A stretch of 64,000 nt of DNA from Sipunculus nudus (taxonomy: Eukaryota; Annelida; Sipuncula; Golfingiida; Sipunculidae), in the NCBI GenBank assembly GCA_026874595.1, contig CM049307.1, positions 74,934,643-74,998,642 of the forward strand, in the 5' to 3' direction. Below the pieces are notes generated by a model. That model did no database searches, had not been told where the DNA came from, and saw only the letters and a program-made list of their open reading frames with translations. Positions 11,031 to 23,940 of the stretch are shown piece after piece (position 1 is the stretch's first letter; the number at the start of each line of letters is the position of its first letter). The position numbers and the translations under genes were made by a program.

Positions 11031-13150
11031 GACAAAACCAAAACATTGATGTCTGACAGTTTCCAGCCTTTGTCAACAGATACCTGCAATGTGCTATTAG
11101 TTTCCTACACCCTAAACCACCGTTCTTTTTATGCAGAATGGCCATCACTCCTATGGCATTGGCTCAGATACATGAGGTCGACCATTAAAGTTTGCTCCAT
11201 GAACATAATATCACTAAATAGAAGTACATCAAAACCAATAATCCACCCCACCCCCCCCACCCCCCACTTGTATACATAGAACACATATATAAATGCTATT
11301 CATGTGGTTATCTTACATATAAGTTAGATAATTATGGGAAAAAAATATATTTATATTGCCTTAGAGGTCTTATATACCCACAGAGTTCGCACTCTGTTAC
11401 TACAAACATCTACTAACTTTGTTTACCGAAGTATCTCACAGTCCTTTCATAGTGAAAGGTCCAATCACTCAGCCGAATACCATAGAAGACTATTGCAGCC
11501 CTCAGTTTGATATAGGCTTACTTTGCCACATAACTAAATTCAGCTTCTCTACCAAAATTCAATGAACCTAATCTTTCCTTAAACAACTGAAAGAACCTTA
11601 CCCTAGGATATTTCTTATGGACAATTAAACCATTCAGCTTGACAGTTTCATCATAAAACATCTTCAAGCTGAAAGAGGCTAAAATTAAGCTTTTTTCCCC
11701 CGTAAACAGGTCAATGTAGGTGGACTGAGAACCACAATTAGCAGTTGTTTTTTCGTTTAATTACGTATTATTTAAGACTTAATATCGCTGCTGCTGCAGC
11801 AATGCTACTTCACAGTCTTGACCCGTCTTCCTATAGGCAAGACTCTAGAAGCCACGCTTCCATAGGCCATGCTCTATCGAATAATTCTGCTTGACATTTC
11901 ATGAATTATGAACAAGGCCATACATGACGGGGCCGAAATCATAACGCCCATCAAATCCAATGTGACCAAAGTGAAGGGTATATACAAGAGTCAGTATACT
12001 TTTCACATCCTGTATGAACAGAACATATGCAGCAGAAACTGAATAGGTTTACAAGCATTTACTTCATGCGTCAAAATCTCGATTTCGTTCTAGCATTACG
12101 AGACCGTTAAATAACAAAAGCATTATTTCTATTTTCACCGGTGCGTAAAGGAAAAGTACGCGAGCAAATAGATTGGTCGAGATCCTTGTTCATGAAATAT
12201 ATGGTAAGCTCGATACAAAAAAAAATATGTACTGAAAAATGTTTAAGGCCTATGTATACATAAATCGTAACTGCTTTTAAATAATTTATAACACATATCA
12301 TGGATCAGTATAGCGAAATGTACTTTTTTTCTGACTTGCACATAGTCGACAGATATATATGCATTTGTAATCTACATGGGTTTATATCATTCACATGAAT
12401 AATTCAGAAAATAAAATGGATCGCTAATACATTTTAGACGCTTGCAAGTTGACATTGGTTTGCCTGGAAAATGCGTTCTTCAGTGAAAAGTAAGAAGGAA
12501 CTTCTCTTGTCATGCAGAATCATGTGAATAGTGTAAACCAAATATTCGGATTTTCCGCAGAGTGGATTTTCGTTAACATTACTAAAACATATATAGTTTT
12601 CCTTCCCTTGCATTCCTGAACACTTTTGCAGACGGCAGTATAACATTTTGCTGGTCTGTATTGCAGCTCTACACTTGAAGCATGGACTGCGATAGGTACC
12701 CTTTTCACATAAATAGTTAACTTTTATGATGCTGTGGAAAACATATTGACTTAGAATTGCATAATGCCATGTTAGAGTATCATTTCCAAAGTAGTCAGTT
12801 CATTATCGAAGTAGTGGCCTTAGCAATACTTCACTGACTAAACTGGCCATCCAGCCTTCATCCGGTCGGTCTTTCCACGTGTGGCAACTGTAGTTGCATA
12901 CCACCACGATTATGACTTGCTAACTTTCACGAACTTCTGGTTGCAGAACATGAAATTAACTGAAATATACACGCACGTTGAGCCTTCCCACGCTACCTCG
13001 GTCATATCTTCCCGCCTTTTGTGGCACCTGTACCAAACGATCAAAATGGGCCAGACTTATTCCCGTGGTAAGCGGATACTACTGTAGAAAGATAACTATA
13101 TATTTATATTAAACAGGGCCGGGTCCATAGGAGGGGTATGGGGTAACAGA
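11031..13150. other. No gene recognised
   Basis: Mostly unique DNA with a C-rich run (about 11245-11266). Around 11520-11600 a segment resembles the 'TTCAGCTTC...CCAAAA...CAATGAACC' phrases of the 18.7-19.8 kb repeat. The small open frames at 12107-12301, 12434-12708 and 12881-13087 lack motifs and splice support. Confidence 0.4.
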
Positions 13151-13151
13151 A

Positions 13152-13330
13152 GCGGATCCAGGAGAGAAGGTCCAGACCCCCCTTTTTCATCAGAAACTTT
13201 TTAAGGGCTTCAGACAAAATTTGGGACCTGGACTCCCCCCCCCCCCTTTTCCAGACCTGGGGACTTTTTTTTTAGGGTTTTCATTAGTCCTCCTGGGTTG
13301 GACCCCCCTTTTTCTAAATCCTGGATCCGC
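13152..13330. mobile_element. Short inverted-repeat element (MITE-like)
   Basis: A perfect 12-bp terminal inverted repeat, GCGGATCCAGGA (13152-13163) and TCCTGGATCCGC (13319-13330), encloses about 155 bp of C/T-rich sequence with a long C run. No coding capacity. Size and structure suit a non-autonomous DNA transposon; the superfamily is unknown. Confidence 0.65.
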
Positions 13331-15335
13331 CCCTGGGGTTTGCATCGCCCTCTTACAGCCCCTGTAAATATTATTTTCTACAGAATTTGAGGGTAAAATA
13401 CATGTATATACATTTCAGTTGTACTTTAAAATTTTAGGTTAATTACCAGTTATAAAAATTGATCTGAAAGTTTTCTTTTTATAGAATATTTTGTCGGAAT
13501 TTACTTTGATGAGTCCACAGTAAACCACATTCAAAGAATTCTTTGATCCGGCCCTATAGGAATTTCGGAGCCGTGTTTCTAAAGTTCCATATGACGTAAG
13601 GAAAGGTCTGAATAATAAAACCTTCATACCAAACGCTTTGTAAGCCGATAGTCTTTAACATACATATACCCGTACTAATACAATACACTTGATTTATCTT
13701 GGCCTAAATTTTCATATTTATTTTTTGCGTTGTGCAAGCATACCGAGACAAAATACCGTGCATAATGCAGACAATATACACACGTGCCACCAAAAAAAAC
13801 TGACACGCATAAAAATATCACATGGCGAGTGAAGATTTTTGTAACACAGCAGTTAAGGAAATGATAGCCTTATGAGATGTATGACAAATACGGACGTTTA
13901 TTACTATTAGATATACTATTAGGTTTATACATATAACACTCGTGGTAGGGTTCTTGCCGATAAAAATTGGCAAAAATCCTATACGCAGATTTCGCCGACA
14001 CCTCTTGATATGTCAACTTATGACATAAAGATAACATATAAAATCTGAATTTTTCGGATCGGAAGGGGTGTGCGTTAAACCAAAATTCCTGCTAGATAAT
14101 CCCATTTCCAGCTACGGCAGTGTCTGACTAGTCGCCTAATCTTAAATGCGGCTAAATATTTTAGAAAATAAATGCTATACTACAGTTTGAAGTACACTGA
14201 TACCTGTGTGGTGACAATTACTTCAGTCTTCGGTCATTTTTGAGTAACCAATCAATGGAAGGTGTTTGACACCTCGTTTGAGTCCACGAATTAGGCAAGT
14301 AATTTGAGCTCGTTGTATCAGTTAAGTGAAGGGTTTCTCAAATTTACTTGTGTATGTTAAATGGATTAAGTCCGCTGTGTCGATCTGCATTCAACCCTGT
14401 ACATTTCTTCCAGTTTCGTAAAATCCCAGTGTCTAATATTATTGGCACGGTTTTCTTCCAGCACAGAGGTGGTTCAATATAATTGAAAATCAAGGGCGTG
14501 CGTAGGATTTTAGCCGGGGGGGGGGGGAGCGCAAAAGGGCTGAGGGGACACCCCCCCCCATTGGATTTTAAATTGTTCCGAATTACAAAGCCACATCTAC
14601 TAGTTTTTGCCTATGCATAGAGTTAGACCTAATTCGCGTCAGGTGTGACTTTCACTGACCATTGGTAATGTGTCTTTTCGATCAAATTATTAAGATTAAT
14701 TGAGCAGAAAGGATATATTTGATTCAATTTTTTTGGAGATGATATGTTAACGCTCTGAATGAGACTAAGCAGGGCCTCCCAGAGTAATATTTCGAGGCGG
14801 TACAAATGGTTTCCGGCCCCCTCTTTTTTTTCTTCGTTATAATAACCATTCAGTTTATCGGATGTAATAAACTCTTTATTCGATTTAAATCCAAGGCTAT
14901 ACTTATTGAAGCAATATACTAAAGAATGGACTCTAACAGACGAATGTATAGTTTTCTCCATTTAATGCTAAGTATATTATATCATATATATACTTTATCC
15001 ACATGCTAAACTGAAATAAAAAATCATTTGGAGGTCTTAGCAGGCATCCCTATAATCTCAGACTCAAGGCAAGCAACCTACTGTGACCCACACGACACTG
15101 CATGGAAGAATAAAAAAAATATTTACAGCAACATAATAACGTGTTAAAATAGTTTGATAAATCACCACACACGCCGCAGCCAAGTCGAGTGCATATGCGT
15201 CAGCTTGTTACATCTTTGACAGATGTTAGATCGGCAGCGGAAGCTGTATCGATGACTGCTGTGATTCTACATCAATACCTGGTCTTTCACAATAGTAGCA
15301 AGCTATATGGGTTCCTGATAAGTTGATAATCGACA

Positions 15336-15338
<3 letters not shown>
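13331..15338. other. No gene recognised
   Basis: It contains a 12-base G run (14516-14527) and a nearby C run (about 14551-14559) that could pair with it. A 110-codon minus-strand frame (14961-14629) overlaps this region but has no recognisable domain, signal peptide or splice context, and is treated as chance. Confidence 0.4.

Positions 15339-15382
<44 letters not shown>
15339..15382. repeat. (TA)n microsatellite
   Basis: An uninterrupted TA tract of about 44 bp. Confidence 0.97.
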
Positions 15383-15387
<5 letters not shown>

Positions 15388-15639
15388 TGTACGGTTAGTT
15401 TGACTTCATCAGTTTGTGCGACAGATCTGATTCGTGAGAGCAGCATTCAAGCCGGCTCACTCTTCAGGTACAAACTGGAGTGATCATATATGTGGGTGAA
15501 CTTTTTGTCATGATAGGTAGGATTAATCTGGGGTTACTAGGTTCGGTGAGGCATGTATTTAAAAGTTTTCGTTATGTTGGTGAATAGGGGTTACTGGGTG
15601 CCTGGCTTATTGTACTGTATTAGGACTATTAGGAAGCGC

Positions 15640-17345
15640 TGGAGGATTTGAACGCCACCTGTCATAAAATCAAGAAAGCTGTCCAGGATGTATAAACCTG
15701 CAAAATTTCAGGTGGAAAAGTCAAACCACTGCTGAGATATGAGTGATTTTATCCAAAGGCAGGTGAACAGATGGCCGCTGTGCATAAGTGGTTGCAGGTG
15801 GAGCCACCAGTTTTGCCTATAATGAAGAGCTATGTGAGATCTATACACATGCAAAATTTTGGCCCAATCGGTCACACAGTTCTCGAGATATGTGCTTGGA
15901 TGTCTGCAGAGTTACTGTGAATGTAGGTGGCGCCACCTGTCATAAAATCGAAAAAGCTGTCCAGGATGTATTAACCTGCAAACTTTCAGGTGGATAAGTC
16001 AAACCACTTCTGAGATATGAGTGATTTTATCCCAAGGCAGATGATCAGATGGACACTATGTATAAGTGGTTGCAGATGGCGCCACCAGTTTTGCCTATGA
16101 TGAAAAGCTATGGGAGATCTATACACATGCAATTTTTTGGCCAAATCGGTCAAACGGTTCCTGAGATATGAGCTTGGATGTCTGCAGCGTAAACGTGACT
16201 GTAGGTGGCGCCACCAGTCATAAAATCAAGAGAGCTGTCCAGGATGTATAAACCTGCAAAATTTCAGGTGGATAAGTCAAACCACTGCTGAGATATGAGT
16301 GATTTTATCCCAAGGCAGATGAACAGATGGACGCTGTGTATACATGCTTGTTGGTGGCGCCACCAGTTTTGCCTTTGATGAAGAGCTATGTGAGATCTAT
16401 ACACAAGCAAAATTTTGGCCCAGTCGGTCAAACGGTTCCCGAGATATGAGCTTGGATGTCTGCAGAGTAAACGTGAATGTAGGTGGCGCTACCTGTCATG
16501 AAATCGAGACAGCTGTCCAGGATGTATAAACCTGAAAAATTTCAGGTGGATAAGTCAAACCACTTCTGAGATATGAGTGAATTTATCCAAACGCAGATGA
16601 ACAGATGTACACTGTGCATAAGTGGTTGCAGGTGGCGCCACCAGTTTTGCCTATGATGAAGAGCTATGGGAGATCTATACACATGCAAACTTTTGGCCCA
16701 ATCGGTCAAACGGTTCCTGAGATATGAGCTTGGATGTCTGCAGCTTAAACGTAAATGTAGGAGGCGCCACCTGTCATAAAATCAAGAGAGCTGTCCCGGA
16801 TGTATAAACCTGCAAAATTTCTTGTGGAAAATTCAAACCACTGATGAGATATGAGTGATTTTATCCCAAGGCAGATGAACAGACGGACGCTGTGCATACA
16901 TGGTTGCAGGTGGCGCCATCAGTTTTGCCTATTATGAAGAGCTATGTGAGATCTATACAAATTCAAAATTTTGGCTCAATCGGTCAAACAGTTCTCGAGA
17001 TATGAGCTTGGATGTCTGCAGAGTAAACGTGAATGTAGGTGGTGCCACCTGTCATAAAATCGAGAGAGCTGTCCAGGATGTATAAACCTGCAAAATTTAA
17101 GGCAGATATGTCAAACCACTGCCGAGATATGAGTGATTTTATCCCTAGGCAGATGAACAGATGGACGCTATGCAAAAATGGTTGCAGGTGGCACCACCAG
17201 TTTTGCGTATGATAAAGAGCTATTGGAGATCTATACACATGCATAATTTTGGCCCAACTGGTCCAACGGTTTCCGAGATATGTGGGTTTTTGTGTGGAAA
17301 CATACGCACAAATGGACGCTGGGGAGGGAAGAAAGGTCAGAGGTC
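15640..17345. repeat. 278-bp dimeric satellite, six units
   Basis: The marker GAGATCTATACA recurs at 15836, 16114, 16392, 16670, 16948 and 17226, an exact 278-bp spacing each time despite many substitutions. Each unit has two related halves (about 149 and 129 bp), each headed by the 12-bp palindrome GGTGGCGCCACC or a one- or two-base variant (for example 15926-15937, 16075-16086, 16204-16215). The short open frames starting at 15788, 16344 and 16900 are the same repeat read three times, so they are not genes. Confidence 0.93.
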
Positions 17346-17868
17346 AACCAAAAACCAGTTCACATGTGACCGATCATAATTTCAAATTTTAAAAAAATTC
17401 TGCCCAGTGGTTATGGAGGAGTTCTCCGGAAACCTATGGGGCGATGGCGGCAGCGTCGACGTTCGACTGAAAACATAGTATCTGCAAAACTCTGTTTTGG
17501 CAGATACAGTGATTGTAGCTGGCACCACCAGTCTTATATACAACGGGGAGATATATACATATGCCCAATGTCAGACTGATATGACAAAGTTCAATCCCCT
17601 CCTGTGAAAAAAGGCAGGGACATACACTGTGCAAAAATTATTGTAGGAGGCGCTACCAGTCTTCTACACTATAAAGCTACCCGATATGTATAAACATGCC
17701 CAATTTTAGGCTGATGTATCAAATTCCTCTGTAGAAATAAACAGGTGCACACTGCAAGAGTCAATGTAGGTGGAACCACCTGTCTTGTAATTGAGAAAAC
17801 CATCAAAGACGCATAGACAGGTCAAAATATCAGTCCAATACATCAAACTTCCCTAGAGTTTGATGCAC
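17346..17868. repeat. Diverged half-units of the satellite
   Basis: After a 100-bp break, degenerate copies of the palindrome-headed half-units continue (GGCACCACCAG near 17521, GGAGGCGCTACCAG near 17646, GGTGGAACCACCTG near 17769), about 120-130 bp apart. This suggests an older edge of the same array. Confidence 0.7.
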
Positions 17869-18320
17869 TGGGCTGACAAGGCTCAGGTGAGTAAGGCAGT
17901 TGCCCCCGAGTGACCTGTGACAAATTGCTGCCTCAATCTACTGCACTGAGTGAACTCTTGGCCTGCACCTGGCTAGACTGAGTGAACTTTTGACCTGTAC
18001 CTGGCTGCACTGACTCTTGACCTGTTGCATAATCTGACACAGCTGGCAGTCTGCAAAAGTTAAAAAAAAATTCAGGCTGAACTTTGGTGCCAAACATGAT
18101 GCAGTGAGCAGTCTGCCAAAGCTATAAATATAATGCAGCTACAGCACTGATTGAACTTTTGACCTATACCTGGCTGCACTTCTTCCAATCCTGGCACTGT
18201 GCCAAAACTATTTATAGAGCTGACATCATCTTGGCTAATGGCCAACATCCATTCTCTGGCAATCTGCCAATGGTAAACCAAGTGCTGCCATCTGTACATA
18301 AAAGTGGTCCCTACTTGAAA
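17869..18320. repeat. Short irregular repeats (TTGACCTGTACCTGGCTGCA-type)
   Basis: Phrases such as TGAACTTTTGACCTGTACCT and GGCTGCACTGA, and GGCAGTCTGC, recur irregularly. No coding potential. Confidence 0.6.
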
Positions 18321-19800
18321 TAACTTTGAAATTTATTTTCCCAATACAAAATGCTTTTCAGCTGACTTTTTATAAAAAAAGAAATCAGGAATATATGTAA
18401 ATTATAACAGATGCATACTGAATGCAAAATTAAAATACAGATATATCTCACTGATGGCAAATTCTTGAATTAAGTTGAGTAGGGATACCAAAAATTTATA
18501 ATCCACGTACAGTTGTCTTTATATAGCCACAGAGAGCTGAATATCCATGATTGTAACATTGTCTGGTATGATAAATGACTTAAATCATAAATCTTAATTT
18601 TTTAAAAGCTTTTATAAAACTTTCTTGTCAATATTAACCAAAGATAACCTGAAATATAAATGTCTAGTGGCATGATGTAATAGATGCTGATAAACTGGTG
18701 CCAGGCTTGATGTAACAGCATCACACAGCTAACATATATGGTAAAATGACTCAATTCAATCGCCATAATTCAGCCAAAATTCATTCATGTGGAACCATTA
18801 ATGACAATTATTATAAGAATTATTGTTCGTATTATTCTTGTAAAATATTTAACAAACTGGCTTCAGTGGCATCAGTCGAAAAACGTTTCGCAGGTTTATA
18901 ACTCATATAGGAAGATGCAGCAAATTGGCTAAGTTCAGCTTCCCGTAAATCAGCCAAAAAGCACTGAACCAAAACCATTTGAACAAACTTGAATTATCAA
19001 CATCTGAGGATAATTAATGTGTGAGATTTAAGAATTTGGCCCATTGGTTTTTGAGAAGAAGATCTTTGTACCCACTGAGCTTAAATGGGTATGTTATGGC
19101 ATATGACTAAATTCAGCTTCCCATAACTTAGCCAAAAGTCACTGAAAAGAGACCATTTGAACAAACTTCAGAAAGCACTACCCTAGGATCATTTCTGTGC
19201 GATATTAAACATTTTGGCCTTATGGTTTCAGAGAGGAAGTTTTTTGTAGCCCTCAGTGTGATACAGGCACTGATGACCCCGTACAAAAAAGGCCGATGCA
19301 GGTGGCGCCCCCATACCTTAATTTCAGATATGTCATAAGTGACCAACATTGGCATAAAATTTGGTGATGATAGCTCCAGCGGTTTTTGAGATATAAATTT
19401 TAATATGCTTTTTTGCACAGTTAACAAAGTTCAACCTCCTGTAACTCGGCAAAAAATCTCCGAACTGGAACCATTCGAACAAACTTCAGAGAGATTGTTC
19501 CAGGGATCATTTTTGTAAAATATTGGACAATTTGGCTGGACAATTTCGGAGAAGAAGAATTTTAAAGCTTTTTTAGCTTTTTCCCTTTAAAATCTAAGAA
19601 AATGCAGTTTAAAAAAAATAAACAAAATCCGATATAGTTTCTTGTATGACTGATTATTTGCAAAAAAATGGGTGATGCTAGCTCCTGCCGTTTTCGAGAT
19701 AGTTATGGTTAACGTACAGACGATGCACGACGTACGACGCACAACGCACGACACACGACGGACGACGCCGCACCATCGCATAAGCTCACAGGTTCGCTTA
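18321..19800. repeat. Interspersed repeat with internal units and an ACGAC-rich end
   Basis: The phrase TTCAGCTTCCCATAACTTAG, then CCAAAA and ACCATTTGAACAAACTT, recurs around 18930, 19104 and 19430, a spacing of about 170-330 bp. A GGTGGCGCCCC palindrome variant lies at 19301. The 3' side ends in a CGACG/CACGAC-rich run (19715-19770) and GCATAAGCTCACAGG, resembling the ends of the palindrome-tipped family. The minus-strand frame at 19427-19128 lies in this repeat. Confidence 0.65.
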
Positions 19801-20240
19801 AAAGGGGCATTTCCACTGAATCATTTTATATTCTGCATGAATCGATAAAAAAAATTTGGTTCCTTGAATAATTATATTTATGAACACTCAACAAAAGCAA
19901 CTAACCTTCATTTTAAACCTGATCTAAACAGAGTAAACGAGTAAAATGAAAACAAACGGCACGTTCTTCCGGAAGGAAAGTGTACGCTTTCCATAGCCTT
20001 CCGGACCAAGTATAGAATGAATGCAAATAAATAGTAATTTTGGTTAATTTCTTCCATGTACGGATTTGTTGTACTAAATATAAAACATGATATTCTTTTA
20101 TACCGTAATTATTGTGACTCAATACTCGGGATATTTCTACATTTTCATGCATTCTAATGGGCCTAAAAAAACTTCTTGCCAATCAAGCATCTTTGGACCA
20201 GACGCATTAAAACCTATATAAACTAGCTAATGCTATTTAA
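19801..20240. other. No gene recognised
   Basis: Unique-looking non-coding DNA. The minus-strand frame at 20182-19913 has no recognisable features. Confidence 0.35.
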
Positions 20241-20249
20241 GACAAATGA

Positions 20250-22810
20250 GAGACTTGAACTTGAGACTTCATCGTCAAGCCTTTGCTTGTGCCCTTGGAA
20301 ACTCCTTTGTCCGAGTCCCTTCCGATTAAAACTATAAATTTAAGTTAAAACCACTTTGAGCCGTCCTGATGACATCTATATATGCAAGTTAGCATAAAAG
20401 CCAAAGAGATTTTCTAATTTTCAAGTATTTTCTAGTGTTCTTCACATTGGAAACTCCTGACGGGCCTTGGCCCCTTTGGTCACTCACTATATATTAGAAA
20501 CTCTATATTTACATTTTGTAAAACACGTGACTTCATCATTTTCGAGCTTTTTCTTTTGGCTCATTGGAAATTCCTCGGCAAAAATGAAATCAAGTGAGAC
20601 TCTCACATTTTCAAAAATTTCATTTGACCCTATAGGAAATTTCTGGCCGGTACGTGTCCCTTAATTTAGACCCCTTTGATTAACAAGGGACCCATGGGTC
20701 ACAGCGCTCAGCTGAAGTTTGAAATTTTTTGCAAATGCAAAATATGCAAAATATTCTATTGTAATGTTTTTCATTTATATAAGAATATGAGAAGCTAAGA
20801 GGAAAGGGGCCCTCCTACTTGGTTATAGTAAAGTTCTAAATATATGATTGCAAAGTATAATACTCTGACAAGACTGTCATGAAGAAAAACAGTAAAAGTT
20901 TTGAGATACTGTGATGCATATGAAAATTTAGAGATGGACAGGCAAGTGGACAGAGTGGACTAATACCTTTATTTCACTTACAAGGGAATAATGCATTTAC
21001 AAAAGTTACTATCTGAATCATTTTTTTTTATTTTCAAGTTTTATAAATTTTTAATAAAAATAACTGAAAATATAAGTTAAAATATTAGAATTGTTGCAAA
21101 AGTTGCAATCATTATATATCCAGAGTAAAAAAACTGAAAATATAAGTTAAAATATTAGAATTGTTGCAAAAGTTGCAATCATTATATATCCAGAGTGTAG
21201 CTGATATCGGGTCATATTATGCATACACATATATTTTATTATTTTTAAATCATAAATGTTTAAACTGAATTTAAAAAAATATAATGCCACAACATGGCAT
21301 CTACAATATTATCTCTTGAATCACTATTAAAAAGTTTTACACATTGGAGTTTTCAGTACATGCTTAATTTTGTTCACCGAAAAGATTAAGTAAATTTGAT
21401 AAAATAAAACATCTTTTCAAATAAAGTATATACACTGTTAGTTGAATGAGGGACAAACAATATCATTGTGCTAATTACTATCTCAGCTTTAATTTAATAC
21501 TGGAATTAATAGTCAATTTCACACCTGGTGAAGTTTTTACTCTTCTGAAGTAAGGAATTACTTATCTGATGAACATCCATACTTTCATAGAAATTCACCA
21601 CTTTGTGGACACAATTAAATGTGCACTTTAATCATTGTAACCCTGGTGGTACAATAAAAAATCTAAAATGTAGCATAGCCTAGAATAAGAATGAATCAAA
21701 TACAGAAAATAATAACATTCATCTAGTTTATGCACCATCCGGGGGGGGGGGGGAGTGCAGGGCAGAGGGGAAGCCTGCTGGTAGTGGCCAAGCTGAGCCA
21801 AGGCAAGCTGCCTGGGGTTGGTTACATAATGCAAGTGGCTGTACTACTAGGTGGGCTAGATGTAAACAACACTTGACATGGTATATGAAAACTTTAATAA
21901 AAGCTACTCTTTTCAATCAATTCCTTTGAAATTTCAGATTTTAAAAGATTAAATCCTTATGTATATATGCTGTGAAAATTAAATCATTAGTGCTTACATG
22001 GAAAAACGTGCCATTGCTAAAGTTGGACAAAATTTAAGGTATTGATTTTTTATTTATGCTAATAACTTGAAAAATTTGCAAAATTCAGATCTTATTTTGG
22101 GTAAACAATTGAATCTTGATTAAATAAAGTTATGTTCCTGAAAAAAAGTCTCTAGCTTCAGCAATTCTCATGTTAGGTGAGTAAATATATTTCCTGATTT
22201 TTAAAAAATTGCATTATATTTTGGCCCATAACTTCAAAATAATACCCAACACTGACCTAATTTTGTGTATGTTCATAGAAAATGTATGGAAGAATATGAA
22301 TACCAAATATAATCAAAAACAGATCAGTGGTTTTGATATTAGGCAGCCTTGAAGTGTAACAATGGCCTTTTTTTTAATGGAAAACGGATGTTTTTCCTTA
22401 ATATCTCGAACGAACGAAGTCCTAATGACCCAATTTTCGGTATGGTAGGATATTTTGGAGACATCTAATGGTATGCAAACTTTTGGAATCGTAGGTCCAA
22501 CGGTTTCAAAACGTGCCCTGTTAACGGACGGACGGCCGTACGGACGGACGGACAAAGGATCACGACTATAGCTCAGATGACTTATAGTCAGCTGAGCTAA
22601 AAACTCCATGTATATACATGCAAGTTTCTCAAATGACAAAAGGGAGTGCGTATTTCTGTCGCCCTATATCGGACCCTCGCTGGGTCTCCTTACTAAAATT
22701 TATATAAGCTATAAAATAAAAACTAAATGAGACTTCTTAATATTCAAACATATTCTTTTTATAGGAAATTCCTGGTCGATCGGGCATCCCTTGGGCCCGC
22801 CGTGCCCCCG
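20250..22810. repeat. Diverged tandem repeat interrupted by an element
   Basis: Units of roughly 100 bp with the pattern GAGACTTC...TTTTCAA...CATTGGAAACTCCTG...GGCCCCTTT occur at about 20250-20680 (three to four units). At least one more occurs at about 22720-22800 (TATAGGAAATTCCTGG...TTGGGCCC). The gap is exactly filled by the palindrome-tipped element at 20683-22604 plus about 100 bp. Confidence 0.65.
20683..22604 (+). mobile_element. Palindrome-tipped repeat, family A copy with one core unit
   Basis: 5' tip ACAAGGGACCCATGGGTCAC, then GCTCAGCTGA. 3' tip: a GGACGGACGG-type run, then the hairpin AGCTCAG...CTGAGCT and AAAAA. It contains a tandem duplication of about 65 bp (21070-21195), a 13-base G run (21741-21753) and a single core unit (about 21880-22560). 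No coding capacity beyond short chance frames. Confidence 0.88.
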
Positions 22811-23730
22811 TTATGGTGTACCTGCTGACTATATATGTGTAACGCTCATAGGGCCTGCTTAATTGTAATTAGATAAAACCGGCGGGGATTGAACACGAGA
22901 CACTGACGTTACCTGAAACAATCACAGAACCGGTATTTAATGGCTAACCGCCAGGACTGTCGTGCTTCATGACCAATGCATGAGCAGCAGCTTCCAAGAG
23001 GATTTTGTTTGGTCCATAGCTACAAGAGGGTGTCATCCTATACTGTTACCAAATCGAATCAGTTAAAACTATGCCCTGGGCCTTACATATACAACTTTGT
23101 GAGCTTATTCTGCAAAAGGTTTAGGATCACCCTTACAATTTACGAAATTGGGTGCCCCCTAAAAATTTATTGAAACGATTTTTTTTATTGGGGGGGGGGG
23201 GGGGGGGGGCTGTTGCGCCCCCCTCTAAACACGCCCCTGAAAATAGATCCAGTATTCAATGCGTCTTACATTTCAATGGAGTTTACCGAAGAGACATCTG
23301 CTGACTGTGAAGGTCACCACCAGTACATGCATGGATTAGGTGTTCTAATTAATCGATTATATCGATGATTAGTAGTTTTCTTTTAAAATAAATTAAATCC
23401 ATAGCATTTTTGAATAATCAATCACTAACCATTACGTAAGCACATGCAATTTAGTCATATTAAATCCAGGAAAAATATTCTAATCCTGTCAGAGATAAAG
23501 ACGGAATAAAAAGACGGAACTGACATAAAGTAGCTGACAGCATTAACACTTTTTTTTAACCTTGTGCAGCGAACAAGTGTCAACCGCTGGCCGTTAACTT
23601 GAACTTTCAACCCGATTTACAAGTCCAGACTGAAATTAATCGGTCATTATTAATATAGAAGGAACCTATAATAATTTATTAATTAACGTTTTTTATCTTA
23701 CAGTCATCGAACATGATTTTACAACCAATG
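22811..23730. other. Non-coding, with a SINE head and a 20-base G run
   Basis: The minus strand at about 22965-22880 carries GGCGGTTAGCCATTAAATAC (A-box-like) and GTTCAATCCCCGCC (B-box-like), typical of a tRNA-derived SINE head. A G20 run occupies 23190-23209 and is followed by C-rich sequence with CGCCCCTGAAA. Confidence 0.5.
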
Positions 23731-23735
23731 AAAGG

Positions 23736-23940
23736 ACCTGGACGGTCGAGGGGTAAAACGCTCGGCTCTCCCCGCTGGCGACCCGCGGGTTCGATCCCCG
23801 CCATGGCCATGAGAGTGGGCTGTTTTCTCCGTTTCCTCAACCTCCAGACACTACCGAAAGCAACGACCTAACCCATGGAGAGTGCCTCGATAAGTTATAA
23901 CAACTATATTGTATGATCCATGTAAAATAAAGAAACAGGT
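23736..23940 (+). mobile_element. tRNA-derived SINE
   Basis: The first 70 bp are tRNA-like: an A-box (GGTCGAGGGGTAAAACG) and a perfect-type B-box (GGTTCGATCCC, 23788-23798). About 130 bp of unrelated body follow, with an A/T-rich end at AAATAAAGAAACAGG. It does not fold as an intact tRNA (no clean CCA-side acceptor stem), so it is a SINE and not a functional tRNA gene. Confidence 0.8.

Noticed and set aside
14629-14961. 110-codon minus-strand frame
   Set aside because: No homology signal, domain, signal peptide or splice sites recognised; such a frame can occur by chance in a 64-kb window.
15788-17085. Three similar 61-69 codon frames beginning with VAGGA/VGGAT-like sequence
   Set aside because: They are the same part of the 278-bp satellite repeated, with stops at equivalent places.
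23736-23810. Functional tRNA gene
   Set aside because: A- and B-boxes are present but the acceptor stem does not close and a SINE body follows.
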